Below, in pieces: positions 21,671-34,500 of a DNA stretch of 64,000 nucleotides. This DNA comes from Cystobasidiopsis lactophilus (Eukaryota > Basidiomycota > Agaricostilbomycetes > Agaricostilbales > Chionosphaeraceae). Numbering within the stretch: position 1 is the first letter of the stretch; each line of letters starts with the position of its first letter. The notes under the pieces were generated by a model that did not search any database, was not told the DNA's origin, and worked only from the letters and a program-made list of their open reading frames with translations. Location of the stretch: contig BCIO01000003.1 of the NCBI GenBank assembly GCA_001599975.1, forward strand, positions 2,474,677 to 2,538,676, given 5' to 3'. Position numbers and translations under genes: made by a program.

Positions 21671-23148
21671 CATGGCCGTTACAGTACTTACTCAACACGA
21701 CGTGGTGAGAGCTTTGGGTGGAAACTTCCTTGGAGAAACACTCTCGTGCGCTTCACAGATTGCCACCCGTATAGAACCAGCTGACAAGACCGAGCAGGTT
21801 GCTTCTTCATGGCGCATGCCTGACTCTGGGTGTCCTGTACTTCTTGATGCACGGGGGCACGAAATCAAGTCCGCGAGACGGGATCGACCCATTGTGGCAG
21901 CAAGGCTTGGTTGCTGTAGCCCTTTCAGCCGCCTTCGCTCAAGCCATCTCCGCTTGGGCAACTCTCTTTCACTCTAGGTGCGCTAGCGGGATCTTTCACC
22001 CCATGTTGTGGCCAATCTCACCTTGCGAAGCGAACAGCATCCTGGATTGGGGCAACCTGCGCAGTCTCTCAGCAGATGGGCATCCATATCCCGGATACAG
22101 CCTCATGGCATTGTTTATTGGAGTCGATTTTGCCTTGGTTCAGACATTCTTCGCCCGAAGGTGAGGTTCTGTTTCGACCATGACCTGATCGTATCTGAGG
22201 CCTCGCCGCCAAGTTGTTATGTGCTACTGGGCAGAAACCGACTGTTCCTTGTGGTTCAAGTTGTGTTGATATTTTCTGCATTCTTCGGCAGCGCTGGTAT
22301 GACCATCTACTGCTTGGTCGTGAGAATGTCTTTCGCGGAGAGTACCGCCCGGGTGAGTATGCATTGATGCGCTCTTCACCACTACTAAAATCTCGCTACA
22401 CAGCCGGTGACTGCTCTTATGACAACGTAGGGCCCCTTGGTGACTCCCGGTCGTGGTCCGGTCGTGGTCCGCAACTTGCTGAGCTGTACACCACAGGTGG
22501 ATGAGCTTGCTAGTCGCCATAGACTTCCTTAACTGTTCAGTTCTAACATGGAAGCTGTGAGTCCTACATATGAAGCTCATCGTCTGGCAACTGGAGTTGG
22601 GAAGCAGTTCGAACTGGCGGCGCGAGTCCCTCACTGCGGACCTTCGGTCCTGGCTCAAAAAGCTGGCTTTCTTCGGTAGGTATCATGTATTCGGCTCTTG
22701 ATAGACGACGATCTCACTCGCCACCTCAAGCCGTTCAGACGACGGTGGTGACGACCGCCTTCACGTCTGCCACTTTGGTCCTAAACGTCCGGCACTCATA
22801 TTGGTTGGGCATATTGAGCCTACCGCTGGGCCAAGTCTATGTCATCAACCTCTTGCTGCAGCTTCTGTCTCGCCCGTCTCCAAACCGCGACTCAATGATG
22901 GGCTCAAACTCCTTGGAGCTGACGGTCGGCGATCCATCCCCTGCTTCCGTCCGATCCTTCACCCTTGGGCAGCTGGAGAAAACGTTGGTAGGCACTACGC
23001 CATCGTGCTGGTTTTAAAACCCAAGGACTGAACAAAGTCACCATTTCGTTTGAACCAGGCTTTGCCCGACGATGCGAAGAACGAAGCGAGTGCCATCAAT
23101 ACGTCCGGCGTGTTCGTGTTGCAGACAAGAGAACAAAGTCGTGATTGA
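21671..23148 (+). CDS. DUF6534-like multi-span membrane protein
   Basis: The gene is assembled from short exons. MAVTVLTQHDVVRALGGNFL is spliced (donor GTGCGC, acceptor GAGCAG) to a hydrophobic segment LHGACLTLGVLYFLMHGG. Further segments are GLVAVALSAAFAQAISAWAT, SLMALFIGVDFALVQTFFAR, FLVVQVVLIFSAFFGSAGMT and VTTAFTSATLVLNVRHSYWL, then a soluble tail ending TSGVFVLQTREQSRD. The GxxxG-like first segment, the FFAR-x-W loop and the six to seven helices fit the basidiomycete-expanded DUF6534 family of unknown function. Exon borders in the middle are uncertain. An 11-base duplication lies at 22449-22470. The plasma-membrane location is a guess. Confidence 0.62.
22449..22470. repeat. 11-base tandem duplication
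   Basis: GGTCGTGGTCC is present twice in direct succession, inside the DUF6534-like gene, probably in an intron or a variable loop. Confidence 0.9.
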
Positions 23149-23399
23149 ACAACTTTAGGGCATAGAATATTATGGCACTATCTTCTAGGATTCCGCGTAT
23201 TGTTTTATGGCTCCGCCCTCATCTTAACTCATGGTTGCAATAGACTAGTGGAAATTATGCTTTCACTGTAATGCAACGACATCACGCTACGTGGAAGCGG
23301 CCAGCACGATGGCCTTCCTCTCGATCGAAGAGCGTTCGCTGCCAAAAACTCGCCTGGCCAACTTCAAGCATGCGACTGTTTTGAGCAAACCAATGAGAT

Positions 23400-24814
23400 T
23401 TATCGAGCTGCAAGAGTAGCCGCGGCCCAAGACCGTACCGTAGGGTTCCACGAGATTGCGCCCTTGTCGCCTTGATCGAGGGCGTCCAGGTCGGACATGG
23501 CTTTAGCATCCAGTTCAAAGTCGAAGACCTCGAAGTTTGACACTGAATGAAGCGTCCCACTCGATAAGTATGCAGGACCTAGCGGGCAAGTGGCGCGAGT
23601 GCAGAGACGCACCAATGCGCGAAGCGGTGTCGCTCTTAGGCAGAGGAACGAAGCCCTTTTGGATAGACCAGCGAATAAGAACTTGAGCTGGGGAGCGCTT
23701 GATCTGTAGCGAAGAATGAGCTGGCATACTTGATGGCACAATCAAGAAGGCGACTTCACCCTCGAGGCGATGCCGGTCAAAACTTTATCGTCCATTCTGC
23801 GCGACTGGACGAGCGGGCAATAGGCTTGGACGACAATGTTATGCTCTCTTTAAAAGCGGACACTCGGATAAGCAGGGGTAATGAGCTGGGAAGTGGGCGA
23901 TGCCAAACTCACCGGCAGTACTTTGCGATCTCACGTTGTTCTGAGAGCGACCAATAAGATGGGTTAATAGTCTCTTACTCAAAGACAACTCACGGCACCA
24001 AGGATGGAGCTCGACCTGCCAGCGCGTCCGTCAGCAACATTTAGGCCGAGAATCGACAACGAGCTCCCACCTGATTGATGTCGATCTCGCCGAGTAGGCC
24101 AGCCTCGTCCGCTTCCTTCAAGTGTTTCACACCGTAGTTCGACACGCCGACGGCTCCAATCTTGCCCGCTTTCTCTATCAAGTCGAGATGGGTCAGCTTA
24201 CACATCTGGCGGGCAAGCAGTGCAGGACCGATGGAGCTTACTGGCTTCGATGATAGCTTTGAGAGCCTCCAAGCGCTTAGTTCGACCAGCAGTAGGGTCC
24301 TATTTTGCGCTTCCTGTGAGCAATGAGCTGAAGTGGGCAATTGGAAGGCCGCACGTGTAGCAAGATCAAGTCCCAAGGTGCCGCATCACCCAGCGCCTTG
24401 TTAGAGCTCTCAACGGCTTGAGCAGTGACTTTGGTTCCTGGTGGGAGGGAGAGGACCGATGAGTAAAGTGCGCTGACCGTTCGAAGCTCGACGAAAGCGG
24501 GACTCACCGTGCTCGTGGCCCATGATCTTGGTGGTCAAGAAGACATCTGATCGCTTCAACCCAGACGCGCGAAGGGCATCGCCGACCTCGGCTTCGTTCT
24601 TGTAGTACTGCAATCGGTATCAGCTTGCTGGTTCGGCGAAAGCTCGGCGCATCCTCCATTCACTCACGCGAGCCGAGTCGATGTGGCGGTAGCCAGTCTC
24701 AAATGCGGTCTTGGCGCTTTGGAAGGCTTGGGTGGATTGGAAGACGCCAAAGCCCACGATGGGCAAGGCCTTGCTGGAGGACTTGAGCGCGACGGTGGGA
24801 GCTAAAGCAGACAT
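23400..24814 (-). CDS. aldo-keto reductase
   Basis: NADPH-dependent oxidoreductase of the AKR TIM-barrel family. The ATG at 24814 (MSALAPTVALKSSSKALPIV) is chosen because upstream frame lacks ATG. The order is VGFGVFQ, GYRHIDSA (Asp of the tetrad), YYKNEAEVGDAL (Tyr), DVFLTTKIMG (Lys), LILLHV (His), GKIGAVGVSNYGVKHL, and DINQ joined to an HP-type exon. RSPAQVLIRWSIQKGFVPLP, KSDTASRI (cofactor end) and FDFELDAKAMSDLDAL follow, with the stop at 23400. The full catalytic tetrad is present. At least seven introns split it. It resembles fungal glycerol/xylose-reductase-like AKRs; the substrate is not readable. Confidence 0.87.
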
Positions 24815-25567
24815 TATGGGAGCGGTGTTCGGACAGGTGAGAGATTGGATATGAGAGATTTGAGGAACGAGAGCAGGAAAGTCGACGTTCGAGGTCAAGA
24901 GGGGATTGGAGGGGTATTTGGAGATCGGCGTTGATGCGGCGATGGCGCGTTGCTGACATCGCGCAAGAAGCAACGCGCAAGCGTCCTGTGCAAGAAGGCA
25001 GATTATTCAGAGGTCTCGACTCCGTGCATCGCCTATGCTAGCAGAGCGTGTTGTCGAAGTCGAGGTGGGCAAACACGCAACATCATACCAGGATATTGAC
25101 TGTTTGCGCTGTAACTCGAGAGAGTGGCAGCACAGAAACAATAGCACATCGTCTAGTATTCCCTGCGTTGACGCAAACAGGGCATAATGGCCAAATAGGC
25201 CCCGAAGGTGGTTGTCAAGACGGCGCAAGTGGCAAATTGCGAGCCGTACTCCAGGCTAAGCGCTCCAGCCTCGCAGTCCCTCCATTGGTCATATAGTCAG
25301 GAAGCCATCCCACAGTCACAGAGCAGCAGAAGCGCGTCTCGAGCAGCCAGGACCAAGCAAATTAAATGAAGCTCGCCGACGTGTTTTGAGAACCATTTCA
25401 GCTGCCAGATTGCCTTTTCGACCTCTCGAGCCATTTTGCCATCGCACACCTCATTTCACGAGCTCAACGGACGCAGCAACAGGCGCAAACTTTTTCATTG
25501 GGACTCGCGGCAGGCCGAAGACGCGGATGAAAATTGGAAGCTTGCTCCGCTTCCAAAGCGGTCATCG
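24815..25567. promoter_or_regulatory. divergent upstream region, AKR / Avt3-like gene
   Basis: About 750 bases. An open frame reaches upstream of 25568 but has no ATG, and the ATG at 25568 is in an N-terminus typical of the family. No gene is supported here. Confidence 0.4.
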
Positions 25568-28500
25568 ATGTCGGCCGTCCCCATCCCCGGCCAGACGCCT
25601 GGCACTCCGCCCACAGAGAGCCCAGCGCGGTCCTACACTGAGCCTCGCTTCCAGATCCCGCCGCGCTCGGGCACCTCGACGCCCCAGTCTCGCAACGTCT
25701 CCGGCGGCGCCATCTCCTCTTCCTACAAGGACGACGTGCCCGGCCCATCCCAGCCCAGGCCGCTGTCCGAGTACGAGAAGGCGCGGATCGTGCGCAAGCA
25801 CCTGCCCGGCCTCAACGCGCGCGGCAAGGAGGACCAGGACGCCCAGTCGCAAGAACGGCAAGACTTCCCGGCCTTTGACGAGGACGTCGAAGCGCTGCAG
25901 CAACCGGTGGTGACGCCTGGTGCGCAGGAGGAGGGCGCGGAGGGGTCGGAGACGTATCACAAGCTGCTCGGCGGCGACGTTACCTCGGACCTGTACAAGT
26001 ATGCGCAGGACCACTCAAGGGAAGCGGCGGGCTTGCGGCGGCCCAGGAGCGTGTCCTTCTCAGACCTCCAGGCGCTCTCGTCCAGGGTGTCGATCAGGGC
26101 GGAGGAGACGGACAGCTTGAACGGCGAGGTCGACCCGACGCTCGACATCAAAAACATCCGCAAGCCAGGAGGTGCGCCTCGTTTCTCACCTCCCAGACCT
26201 TTTGCACTGGTCTGAGAGCAGTGTCTTTGGTCGCACAGGATTCCGGAGGAACTACTTGCTCCGACAGGCGGGCGCCACGGGCGATTTGGAGCGCCAGGCT
26301 CGGTATACTTCAAGGTGCGTCGTCGCTGCTCACTCAAAGACCGGGCCAGGTGTCTTGAAGTGTTTTCTCCATGCACAGCTTCATTGATTTCCTGTCGCTC
26401 TATGGGCATTTCGGAGGAGAGGTGCGGCTTTCCTTCCTCGCTCTCACATGGCCACTCTCTGACTTGCTCTGGGGCTATAGGAATTAGAAGTGAGCGAAAG
26501 TTTACCAATCGTCCGTTGTCACAAATTGACCACTCTGCCTTGCTTGTTCGTCACAGGAAATCGACGAGGAGGACGAAGAAGAGGAGGACTACGACCCGGA
26601 GGTGGTGCTCCGCGAGTCCAACATCTCCGACGAGCGCACCCGCCTGCTCGCCCAAAAGAAGGACCCGCCCGCCTTCCTCAAGCGCACTTTGTCCAAGCGC
26701 AAGAGCGCATCCCAGCAAGGTGACGCCACCGTCGTCCAGGCCACCCTCATGGTTGGTGGCGCTCCTTACCCCTGCATCACTTCTATGCTGATGTTCGAGA
26801 GGGCACGACCAACAGCTGCTCAAGGGCTTCATAGGCACCGGCGTCCTGTTCTTGGGCAAGGCCTTCTACAACGGCGGCCTCCTCTTCTCCGCCATCACCG
26901 TCACCACCATCGCCACCATCTCCATGTGCTCCTTCCTGCTCTTGATCAACACCAGGCTGGTCATCCCTGGGTCTTTCGGAGGTTCGTGGCCTCCACCCTT
27001 TTGAGCAGCTGGAAAGGGGCTCAGGTCGTCCGAATCCACTGAACAGACATTGGCGGGATTCTGTATGGCAACTGGCTCAGAGTGGCCATTTTGTTCTCCA
27101 TCGCTTTGTCTCAGGTAAGACGGGTACCCATTAAGACTGTCAAAGTCTTATTGTTGCCACCTCCTCTCTACAGATCGGCTTTGTCTGCGCCTATACAATT
27201 TGTGAGAGGCACCCTTACTTTGTGCTCTGATGCAGAAGCTCAACTTTGTTGGCTATCACAGTTGTCGCTCAAAACTTGCAAGCGTTCGTCTTGGCCGTCA
27301 CCAACTGCAAAACCTTCCTTTCCATCAACATCCTGATCTTCGTCCAGCTGCTCATCTTGCTGCGTGAGCATTACCCTTACCCCTTCAGACATATAACGTC
27401 TAAATGGAACATATGGCTCTCAGCGCTGGCGATGGTCCGCAACATCCAAAAGCTCTCCGGCACGGCCTTGATCGCCGACGTCTTCATCCTGCTCGGCCTG
27501 CTGTACATCTTTGGCAACGAGTTTCACGTCATCGCCACCGACGGCATCGCCGACGTCCGCATGTTCAACTCCAAGGACTTCCCTTTGCTCATTGGGTACG
27601 CTGGCCTCTCCTCTGATCCATCCGTGGATCAATTGGCTGAAGTATCGTACAGCACGGCCGTGTTCTCGTTTGAGGGAATTGGCCTGATCATCCCAATCAC
27701 TTCTGTAGGTCCTCATGTCGCCCTTTTCGTGACCGATGACTGACTTCTAGACGACAGGCGATGAAAGAGCCCAAGAAATTCCCAAAGCTGCTCTTCTGGT
27801 GCATGGTCTTTGTCAGTCGCGTCGTCCATTGAATCATGTATATCGTCCTGATGGCCTTTCTTCTTGCGTCTGACAGATGACTTTGCTCTTCGTTGGTGGA
27901 GGTGCCTTAGGATATTTGACCTATGGCTCTGGTGCGCTTCTCCGCTGCGTCAAAGTCTGATTCTGATCTCTTGCTATTCAGATATTCAAACGGTGGTCAT
28001 CGTCAACTTGCCGCAAGACGACAAGTTCGTCAACGCGGTCCAGTTCCTCTACTCCATGGCCATCATGCTTTCGACTCCTTTGCAATTGTGCGTGGCATGA
28101 TCATCTGAGAAAGCGATTTCTCACCCTTTCTGTCGCCCTGCACAGATTCCCTGCGGTCCGCATCATGGAGAACGGCCTCTTCTCGCGCTCGGGCAAGACC
28201 AACCTCAAAGTCAAGTGGGAGAAGAACATCTTCCGCGCGGCCATCACGCTCGGCTGCATGCTCATCGCTGCCCTCGGCGCCTCCGACCTGGACAAGTTCG
28301 TCAGCATCGTGGGCAGCGTCGCTTGCGTGCCGCTGTGCTTCTGCTACCCCGCCATGCTCCACTACCGCGCCTGCGCCAAGACGCGACTGCAAAAGGCTGG
28401 CGACATTGCTCTCTTCACATTTGGTGTCGTGGCATGTATCTACTGCACCATCCAGACTGTGTACGCTCGCTGCCTTTTCGGCGCAAGTCATTTTCTTAAT

Positions 28501-28575
28501 CGTTTGCGCAGATCTTTGTTCGGCGAGCCTTCAGCTCCACCCAAGCTCGGCAACTGCTCGCCTCCTCCTGCATAA
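25568..28575 (+). CDS. vacuolar amino-acid transporter, Avt3/Avt4 type (SLC36-like)
   Basis: Aa_trans family transporter that exports amino acids from the vacuole in yeasts. A cytosolic N-terminus of more than 300 residues (starting MSAVPIPGQTPGTPP) holds IRKPGG spliced to FRRNYLLRQAG, a hallmark of this subfamily, and an acidic stretch EIDEEDEEEEDY. The membrane part follows over many exons: LLKGFIGTGVLFLGKAFYNG, FSAITVTTIATISMCSFLLL, GILYGNWLRVAILFSIALSQ, LSGTALIADVFILLGLLYIF, TAVFSFEGIGLIIPI, AMKEPKKFPKLLFWCMV and TLLFVGGGALGYLTYG. FPAVRIMENGLFSRSGKTN and the last helices come next. I end it at 28575 (GNCSPPPA). Another acceptor frame would give a longer tail; the chosen donor (GTACGC) is the better one. 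Confidence 0.88.
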
Positions 28576-28705
28576 TCATCATTCAGCATCACCTGTCAAG
28601 AGTCACTTGTATCAAAGCCTAGGGCTTTGGGGGCCTTCATCCACCCAGCGCACTTCTGTCCTCTACAAGCAGACACTTTTCGCATTTCTCATCGCACCTA
28701 TATCT

Positions 28706-29500
28706 TCATCCCAGGGTTGAAACGTAGTTTGCAACGGGCTCCTGTTCGGCCACAAGCCGGCCACCACCTGACGCCACCGTGACAGGGACGACATTTGTGT
28801 CGGCCTCGGCCAAACGCGATTCTGAGGTGCCTTTGAACATGCTGGCTCGTTGAGCGAACGACACATTAATATCGCCAGATGCTGGCCCGCCGGCTTAGTC
28901 TCGCTGCCTCGAGGACGGTCGAGATGTCTGTCGAGATCATCATGATGTCCTTGAAGTTCTGCTCGGCTTGCTGTTCAACTTGACTGTTTCGAGGGACGAC
29001 TCTAGGTTTCATGACTCTTCGAGACAGTGCATTATGAGTGCGCGCACCCATGGCGCCATTGCCCAGTTGCCCTTCGACTCGGACGACCGCTTCGCTTCTT
29101 TGTTCTCCTTTGACTCTCTTTCCCGAGTTGCTGTTGCCCCTTCCTGATAGTGCATTGGCCGCATTGGTGAGAGGCTCGAGATGGCGCCTTTCGAGGACTA
29201 GTTTGCCATCGTGGAAAGGGCGACTGCTTCGGGAGCCTTCGGTTCCGGGGAGGGTGCAAGTGTCCTGGAACACCAAGCTGTTGCTTTGCTGTTGCTGCTC
29301 CCCAACGACCGTGCTTTCGTGGATTTCTGGTGAGAGCGGCGATCTTGCTGGCTCGAAGGAGCTTTCGTTGATGAAGCTCTGGAGCGGCAGCTACTCCCAG
29401 CAGTTTGGCAGCCTTTCCATCGCATTTAACAACCATTCCTATCTTTCAATACGCGTATTATCTGCTCTAGTCTCCAAAAGCCGTGCTTCGAGACGACCAT
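28706..29500 (-). CDS. hypothetical protein, uncertain model
   Basis: No family recognised. On the minus strand the frame beginning near 29388 (LPLQSFINESSFEPARSPLS) and running through VVRVEGQLGNGAMG has natural composition. A GTGCGC donor near 29047, phase-matched to a CAG acceptor near 28884, would join SGDINVSFAQRASMFKGTSE and a stop at 28706. A first exon (MVVSKHGFWRLEQIIR, from about 29500) is possible with a short intron. That would put its start about 10 bases from the divergent GH5 start, which is suspicious. The segment between the last two exons also has a protein-like frame (EQNFKDIMMISTDIS), so splicing may differ. Treat this as a candidate gene only. Confidence 0.35.
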
Positions 29501-29510
29501 CTCGCTCAAG

Positions 29511-31435
29511 ATGCTGCGGCGTTACCTCGCTCTCCTGTACTCGATAGCTTTGGCCCGCGTTTTGGCTGGCAGCGCGATCCCTTTTCAAGGTATAGAGACT
29601 ACTTCGATGCTGGGCTCGACACAAGCCTGCTTCCAGTGATAAGCCGACAGCAACGGCTTGTGTTGAGCCCTTATTGAGACGTACTTTAAGTTCTCACCCT
29701 CCCTGCGCAGGTATCAATCTGCCTGGTCTGGAGTACTACGTCCCATCCGACAAGAAAGGAACCGGTGACGCCTTCTCACTTGCTGATGAATCTATCGAGA
29801 CCGCGCTGACTCTTCGAATGCAGACGGCTGGGTTGATATGACGGTCACCAACTTTTATCCCAATCAAGGCGGCTCTGTCGATGCCCAAGTTGCTCATTTT
29901 AGCAGTCTCGGCTATAACGCCTTCCGTGTTCCCCTCTCTTGGCAACGTCTGCAGCCCAAGGTGGACGGAGCATCCCCGTTTGAAGAGGCCTATGCCAAAT
30001 ACATTGATGACGCCGTCAACTCCATTGTGCGGGCATTTTACTTCTCTGAGTCTCGCTCACAGGTTGATGACTTGGCTCTCTTCCAGAACAAAGCCTGCAG
30101 CATCGCTATTCTGGACGTTCACAACTATGCGAGGGTCGATGGCGGCATCATCGGCCAAAACGCCAGCGCACCAACTGACGAGGCATTTTCGAACTTTTGG
30201 GTCCAGATGGGCAAGCGTTGGTCCAATTCCAACAGTAATCTCGTTGTGAGTCGGAACTCATCAAACTATCATACTCGCGTCCTCGCAACCGGGCTCACGT
30301 TCTTGCTGTTCTTGCAGTGCTTCGGATTGATGAACGAGCCCCATGATGTCGACATGACGATGTGGGGGAAAACGGTACAAGGCGTCGTCACCGCTATGCG
30401 AAGTGCCGGCATTGGAAACACTCTCCTGCTGCCAGGCAACTCATGGACCGGGCTCGAGGCGTGGCTGACGGCGTCCTACCCGGTACTCTCCACCATTAAG
30501 AATCCCGATGGCAGCACAGATGGTCTAGTGTATGATATACATCGTGAGTTTGGTCGTTTAGATTGCGCACCCGCTTGAACGCGTTGCCTCTGCAGAATAC
30601 TGGGACAACCACGCTGGCGGAGTCAGTGCCACATGCGGAGGTCCCACACCTACCGACATGTTTCCACCTGTAACTTCGAAACTTGCCGCCGACAAGCGAG
30701 TCGCTTTCTTTTCAGAGACTGGTGGAGGTCAAGATCAGTCCTGTGTCGATGTCTTGACTACCATGATGGATCAACTGTCAAATCCCCAGTGGATAGGTTA
30801 CACGGTGAGCACATGGTCCTTCCATGTCGGAATTCGTTCTTTGACGAAGTTGTCTTGACAGCTTTGGGCCGCGGGCGAGACACCCCAGGATGATGTGATG
30901 AGCCTGACGCCAAATGGCGACACCGACAAACCCCAGTTCGCTATCTACAACAAGTATGTACAAGGAACAGGCCAGAAAGGATGTCCAGCGCCCGGCGCCG
31001 CTGGTGGCAACGGCACCGCCACTAACACCACCGCGACTGGCACTAGCTCAAGCGACGGCTCATCCGACGTTAGTACTACGGCATCTAGCGGCTCCGCCCC
31101 CGACACACACGCGGGTGGGTCCACATCATTGCCTCTTCACTTTTTAACGTGGCACTAATTCCAGCTCGCAGGGTCCGTGGCGACAGGCTCCCAATCCTCT
31201 ACTGGCAACAGCTCGGGCTCTGGAGCTACAATGTCGTCCTCCTCTAGTGGTGAGCTTTCTCGTCAAACCGATACGCTGGTACTCATTGCTCTGTGGCTCA
31301 GTTGCTCCGCCCGCGCCTCCCACATCGACCTCGACATTGCATTTGCCTGCTACATCTAGCAGTGCTTGGACCAACACTGCAGTTCTCTACCTGGTCACGG
31401 CTGCTCTCAGCTTCGTCGCCCTCTTCCTTCTCTAA
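29511..31435 (+). CDS. GPI-anchored GH5 endo-beta-1,4-glucanase (Cel5A-like)
   Basis: Secreted cellulase-type glycoside hydrolase. A signal peptide (MLRRYLALLYSIALARVLAG) precedes GINLPGLEYYVPSDKKGTG. The catalytic barrel shows YNAFRVPLSWQRLQP (conserved Arg), LDVHNYARVDGGIIGQ, LMNEPHD (acid/base Glu), GNSWTGLEAWL, EYWDNHAGG and FFSETGGGQ (nucleophile Glu). The NEPHD and DVHNYAR signatures are those of GH5 subfamily 5. It continues through LWAAGETPQDD to a Ser/Thr/Gly-rich stalk of about 100 residues. A C-terminal hydrophobic tail (NTAVLYLVTAALSFVALFLL), directly before the stop, is a classic GPI-attachment signal. About eight introns. Tethering of a cellulase to the cell surface suggests wall remodelling or surface glucan use; that is inference. 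Confidence 0.9.
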
Positions 31436-31564
31436 GCTGTTTTTGCTGGAATTTTTTCTTATCGTTATGCTTTGCAATTGGGAATGGAGCTGGTCTCTAA
31501 CATTTTCGTCTCTAATCATACACTGAAAACAAATACAAGGAGCCCCATAAAGTCGTTACGCTCG

Positions 31565-34500
31565 CTAAAACAAACCGAAGAGCCCGCGCCGCTCCGGGCG
31601 CCTCACACCATTCTTCTCCGCCTGTAGCTTGACCACTGCGAGGAGAATCAGCTTTGAGTAATCACAGTGAAGCACCAAAGGCAGCTACTCACAAGAGTCT
31701 AGCTTCTCCCTGACAAGCTCCAATTTTCTGCGAAAGTTGCCGTCTTAACATTCGCTATCGCGACCTCGAAAGGAAAGACGCACTCTTTTCGATCTTGAAG
31801 GTCGAGGTGCCGCCGCACGATCGGGTTCTCGCGCGCAAAAGCCACGATCTGCGCTTTGTCGAGGTCATACCTCGAGTCGATCTCGCGGGGGAACTGAGCA
31901 CACCCGTCAGAGCAGACTGCAGAATATGTATGGGAACGCGAACCTGGTAGAAGAACTCGCCAAGTAGTTCCATGTTGATGTGCTGGATGGCGGTGTAGGT
32001 GAGCTGGGAGGAGACGGCGGATAGGAAGGCCTCGGGGCAGAAGACGGCATTGTCCGAGCCATTGACCGACTTGCACCGCTTGCCCTTGAGCGCGGCTATC
32101 CGCATCTTGAGTACGTCCGCCCGGTCCGTCAAGAACAGGGCCTCGCGGGCTGTGAAAAGGGGACAAAAAAAAGTCAGCACTAGCTCAGGCTGGAAATGAT
32201 CCTTCTCACCTTTAACCAGTAAATTGGGGTTGTAAACAGGCCGATTCGGGTCGTTGTCGTCTTCCTCGGCCGGCAGGTCGCCACCGGCCTCGAATCGCCT
32301 CTGCCTCTTCTTCCGCTCCCGCTCCTCCAAATCCCGCACATAGCTTGTCGCATTCTTCAACTTGCGACTTCCAACAGCCTCTTGGATCTTCTTCCAGTTG
32401 CCTTCGCACTGCCGTAGGTCTTCCTCAAGCAGTGCGATAGAGTGCGACCGGCCCGACTCCCACTGGCTGTCTTCGACTTCCACCTCTCGCTTCAGCGGCT
32501 TGACCGAGTTTTCCACTTGCTCAGCCGTCAAGCTGAAACGCTCGTGGAGGATGGCATCGGTCAAGGCAGCGATACGCTGGCTGGCGTTAGGGTGGTTGCG
32601 GAGCGGCTCTTCAGAGGCGATCTGCTTCATGCGCTCCTGGATCTGCTGGACCAAAAGGTTGGTCGACATGCGCCCAATACCGGACTTGGTGACGGCCGAA
32701 GACGAAGCCTCGAGCTTGTGGTGCCAATACGGCTCGACGTCGGCGGAAGTGGGAACGGTTTTGGTGTCGGCTGCCAGCTTTGCGAGCTCTGCTAGCTTAG
32801 GATCGGTCCAGTAGAAGGAGGCCAGGGTGTCCAAGACAAGCATGTCGATCTCTTGCCGGAGCATGGCCCTAGCCTGCGGCTTGCCGAACTGCTTGGAGAG
32901 CTCGTGCACCTTGGTCTTGAGCGAGTCCATCGTCTCGGCGACGTAAGACTCGGCCGAGATGGAGCGGTCGTTGTACTGGACCTTGAACTGGTAGGTGGCC
33001 TCCTCGAGCTCGTTGGTGACCTTGTCGGAGATGGAGGTCAGAGAGCCGGCCATCGAGTCCTCCAGCACGCTCATTAGCCTCTTCTTCAGCGTGTTGGTGC
33101 CGACCAGCATGCCGGGCACGTTGAAGAGCTGGGCGTGCGCGCCGAAGTACGCCCGCTCCTGCCTCGCCACCGGCCCGACCAAGCTGTCCTCGCTGTTGGA
33201 CGAAAAGTCGAACAGCCGGCGCTCTTCCTTTGGAGCTTTGCAGACCACGCCAACGTAGCCCAACGCCAGCGGGTAACGATCGTTCTTGAGGATGTCGGCG
33301 CCCTGCTCTGGTGTGACCAAGTCCAGCTTGGTGACCACCCCGATTGTCCTCAGCCCTAGTGGGTCAACCTTGCGGGAGGCGCGCAGAGCGGGCGAGTTGG
33401 CCAGGTCGACGTCGGCCGCGCACACGGCGAGGACGATGTTGTTTTGGCGGATGTACTTGTCGCACAGGGCGGCGATCTTGTCCTTGAGCTCCTCTGGCTG
33501 ATCCATGGACGAGATCTGGACGTATCCCGGCAAATCGACCAGCGACAAATCGGGCACGCGGGGTGAGGAGATACGAAGTTCGATGGGTTTAGGGGAGACA
33601 GCCTCCTCCGCGGGCACGGCGAGGTTGAGGTCGGTGAGGCGCTGCTGGACTTGGGCAAAGTCGGTCAGGTGGCCAGACTGGTGCTCGCCCAAGAACTCGG
33701 CAAAGTCTTTGGGCTCCGGGTTGGTCGAAGTGGCCGGCGTGTGGACCAAAGTGAGCTCGATGGGGCGGCGAGTGACCATGTTGTTGCCCCTGTGAGCAAC
33801 GAACGATGCAAGGATCAGAAATAGCTACTGATGAAGAAGACCCGTGCTCACTTTGGTAGGAACTCGTGTCCGACGATGGCCTCGAGGACCGAGCTCTTGC
33901 CGGAGGACTGGGAGCCGATGACGACGATGCTCGGCAGCCTCAGGGCGTCCGAATGGTCGATGGACAGCAAGATGGATCGAATCTCGATGAGCTTCTTAGT
34001 GAGCAGCATGAGGTCGTTGGACGGGTCGTCAGAGGTGGGAGGCAGCATGGTGGCGGCTGCTGCTGCTGCAATCGAAGTCGAACCGAGCGGTGGCTTTGCC
34101 CCAGGTCCCTGGCCTCCGCTGCTGCCTTGGCCAGACTCGAACTCTTCGTAGTATTCTGTCCCTTCGTCCTCCGCTGCCCCCGACTTGCCCGTGAACCAAT
34201 CTCTGAATGATTGGGCTTGATTGGAGGTCCAGGCGCCGGCGACGCCCAGCCGAGTGGCCACGTCGTTGCTACCGCGTGCAGCAGCCTCTGAGGCAGACCC
34301 ATACACATCGGACAGGGTCTCGCTTGCAGTGGTGTACGTGGCCGAGCCCCAGGCTTTGACCTGGTCGATCTTTTCGTTCGTCGCATTCCTAAAGCCTGTG
34401 TTACCCGCCATTATAACAGCTCAACAAGGGCTAACAAGGGAGGAAGAACACACCCTCGACTTTGTGGTTGGCGTAGGCCAAAGCACCGGCGCCGACGCCG

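Noticed and set aside
29038-29547. 169-codon plus-strand open frame before the GH5 gene
   Set aside because: Leu/Ser/Arg-rich shadow of the minus-strand frame, running into the GH5 signal peptide in another frame.
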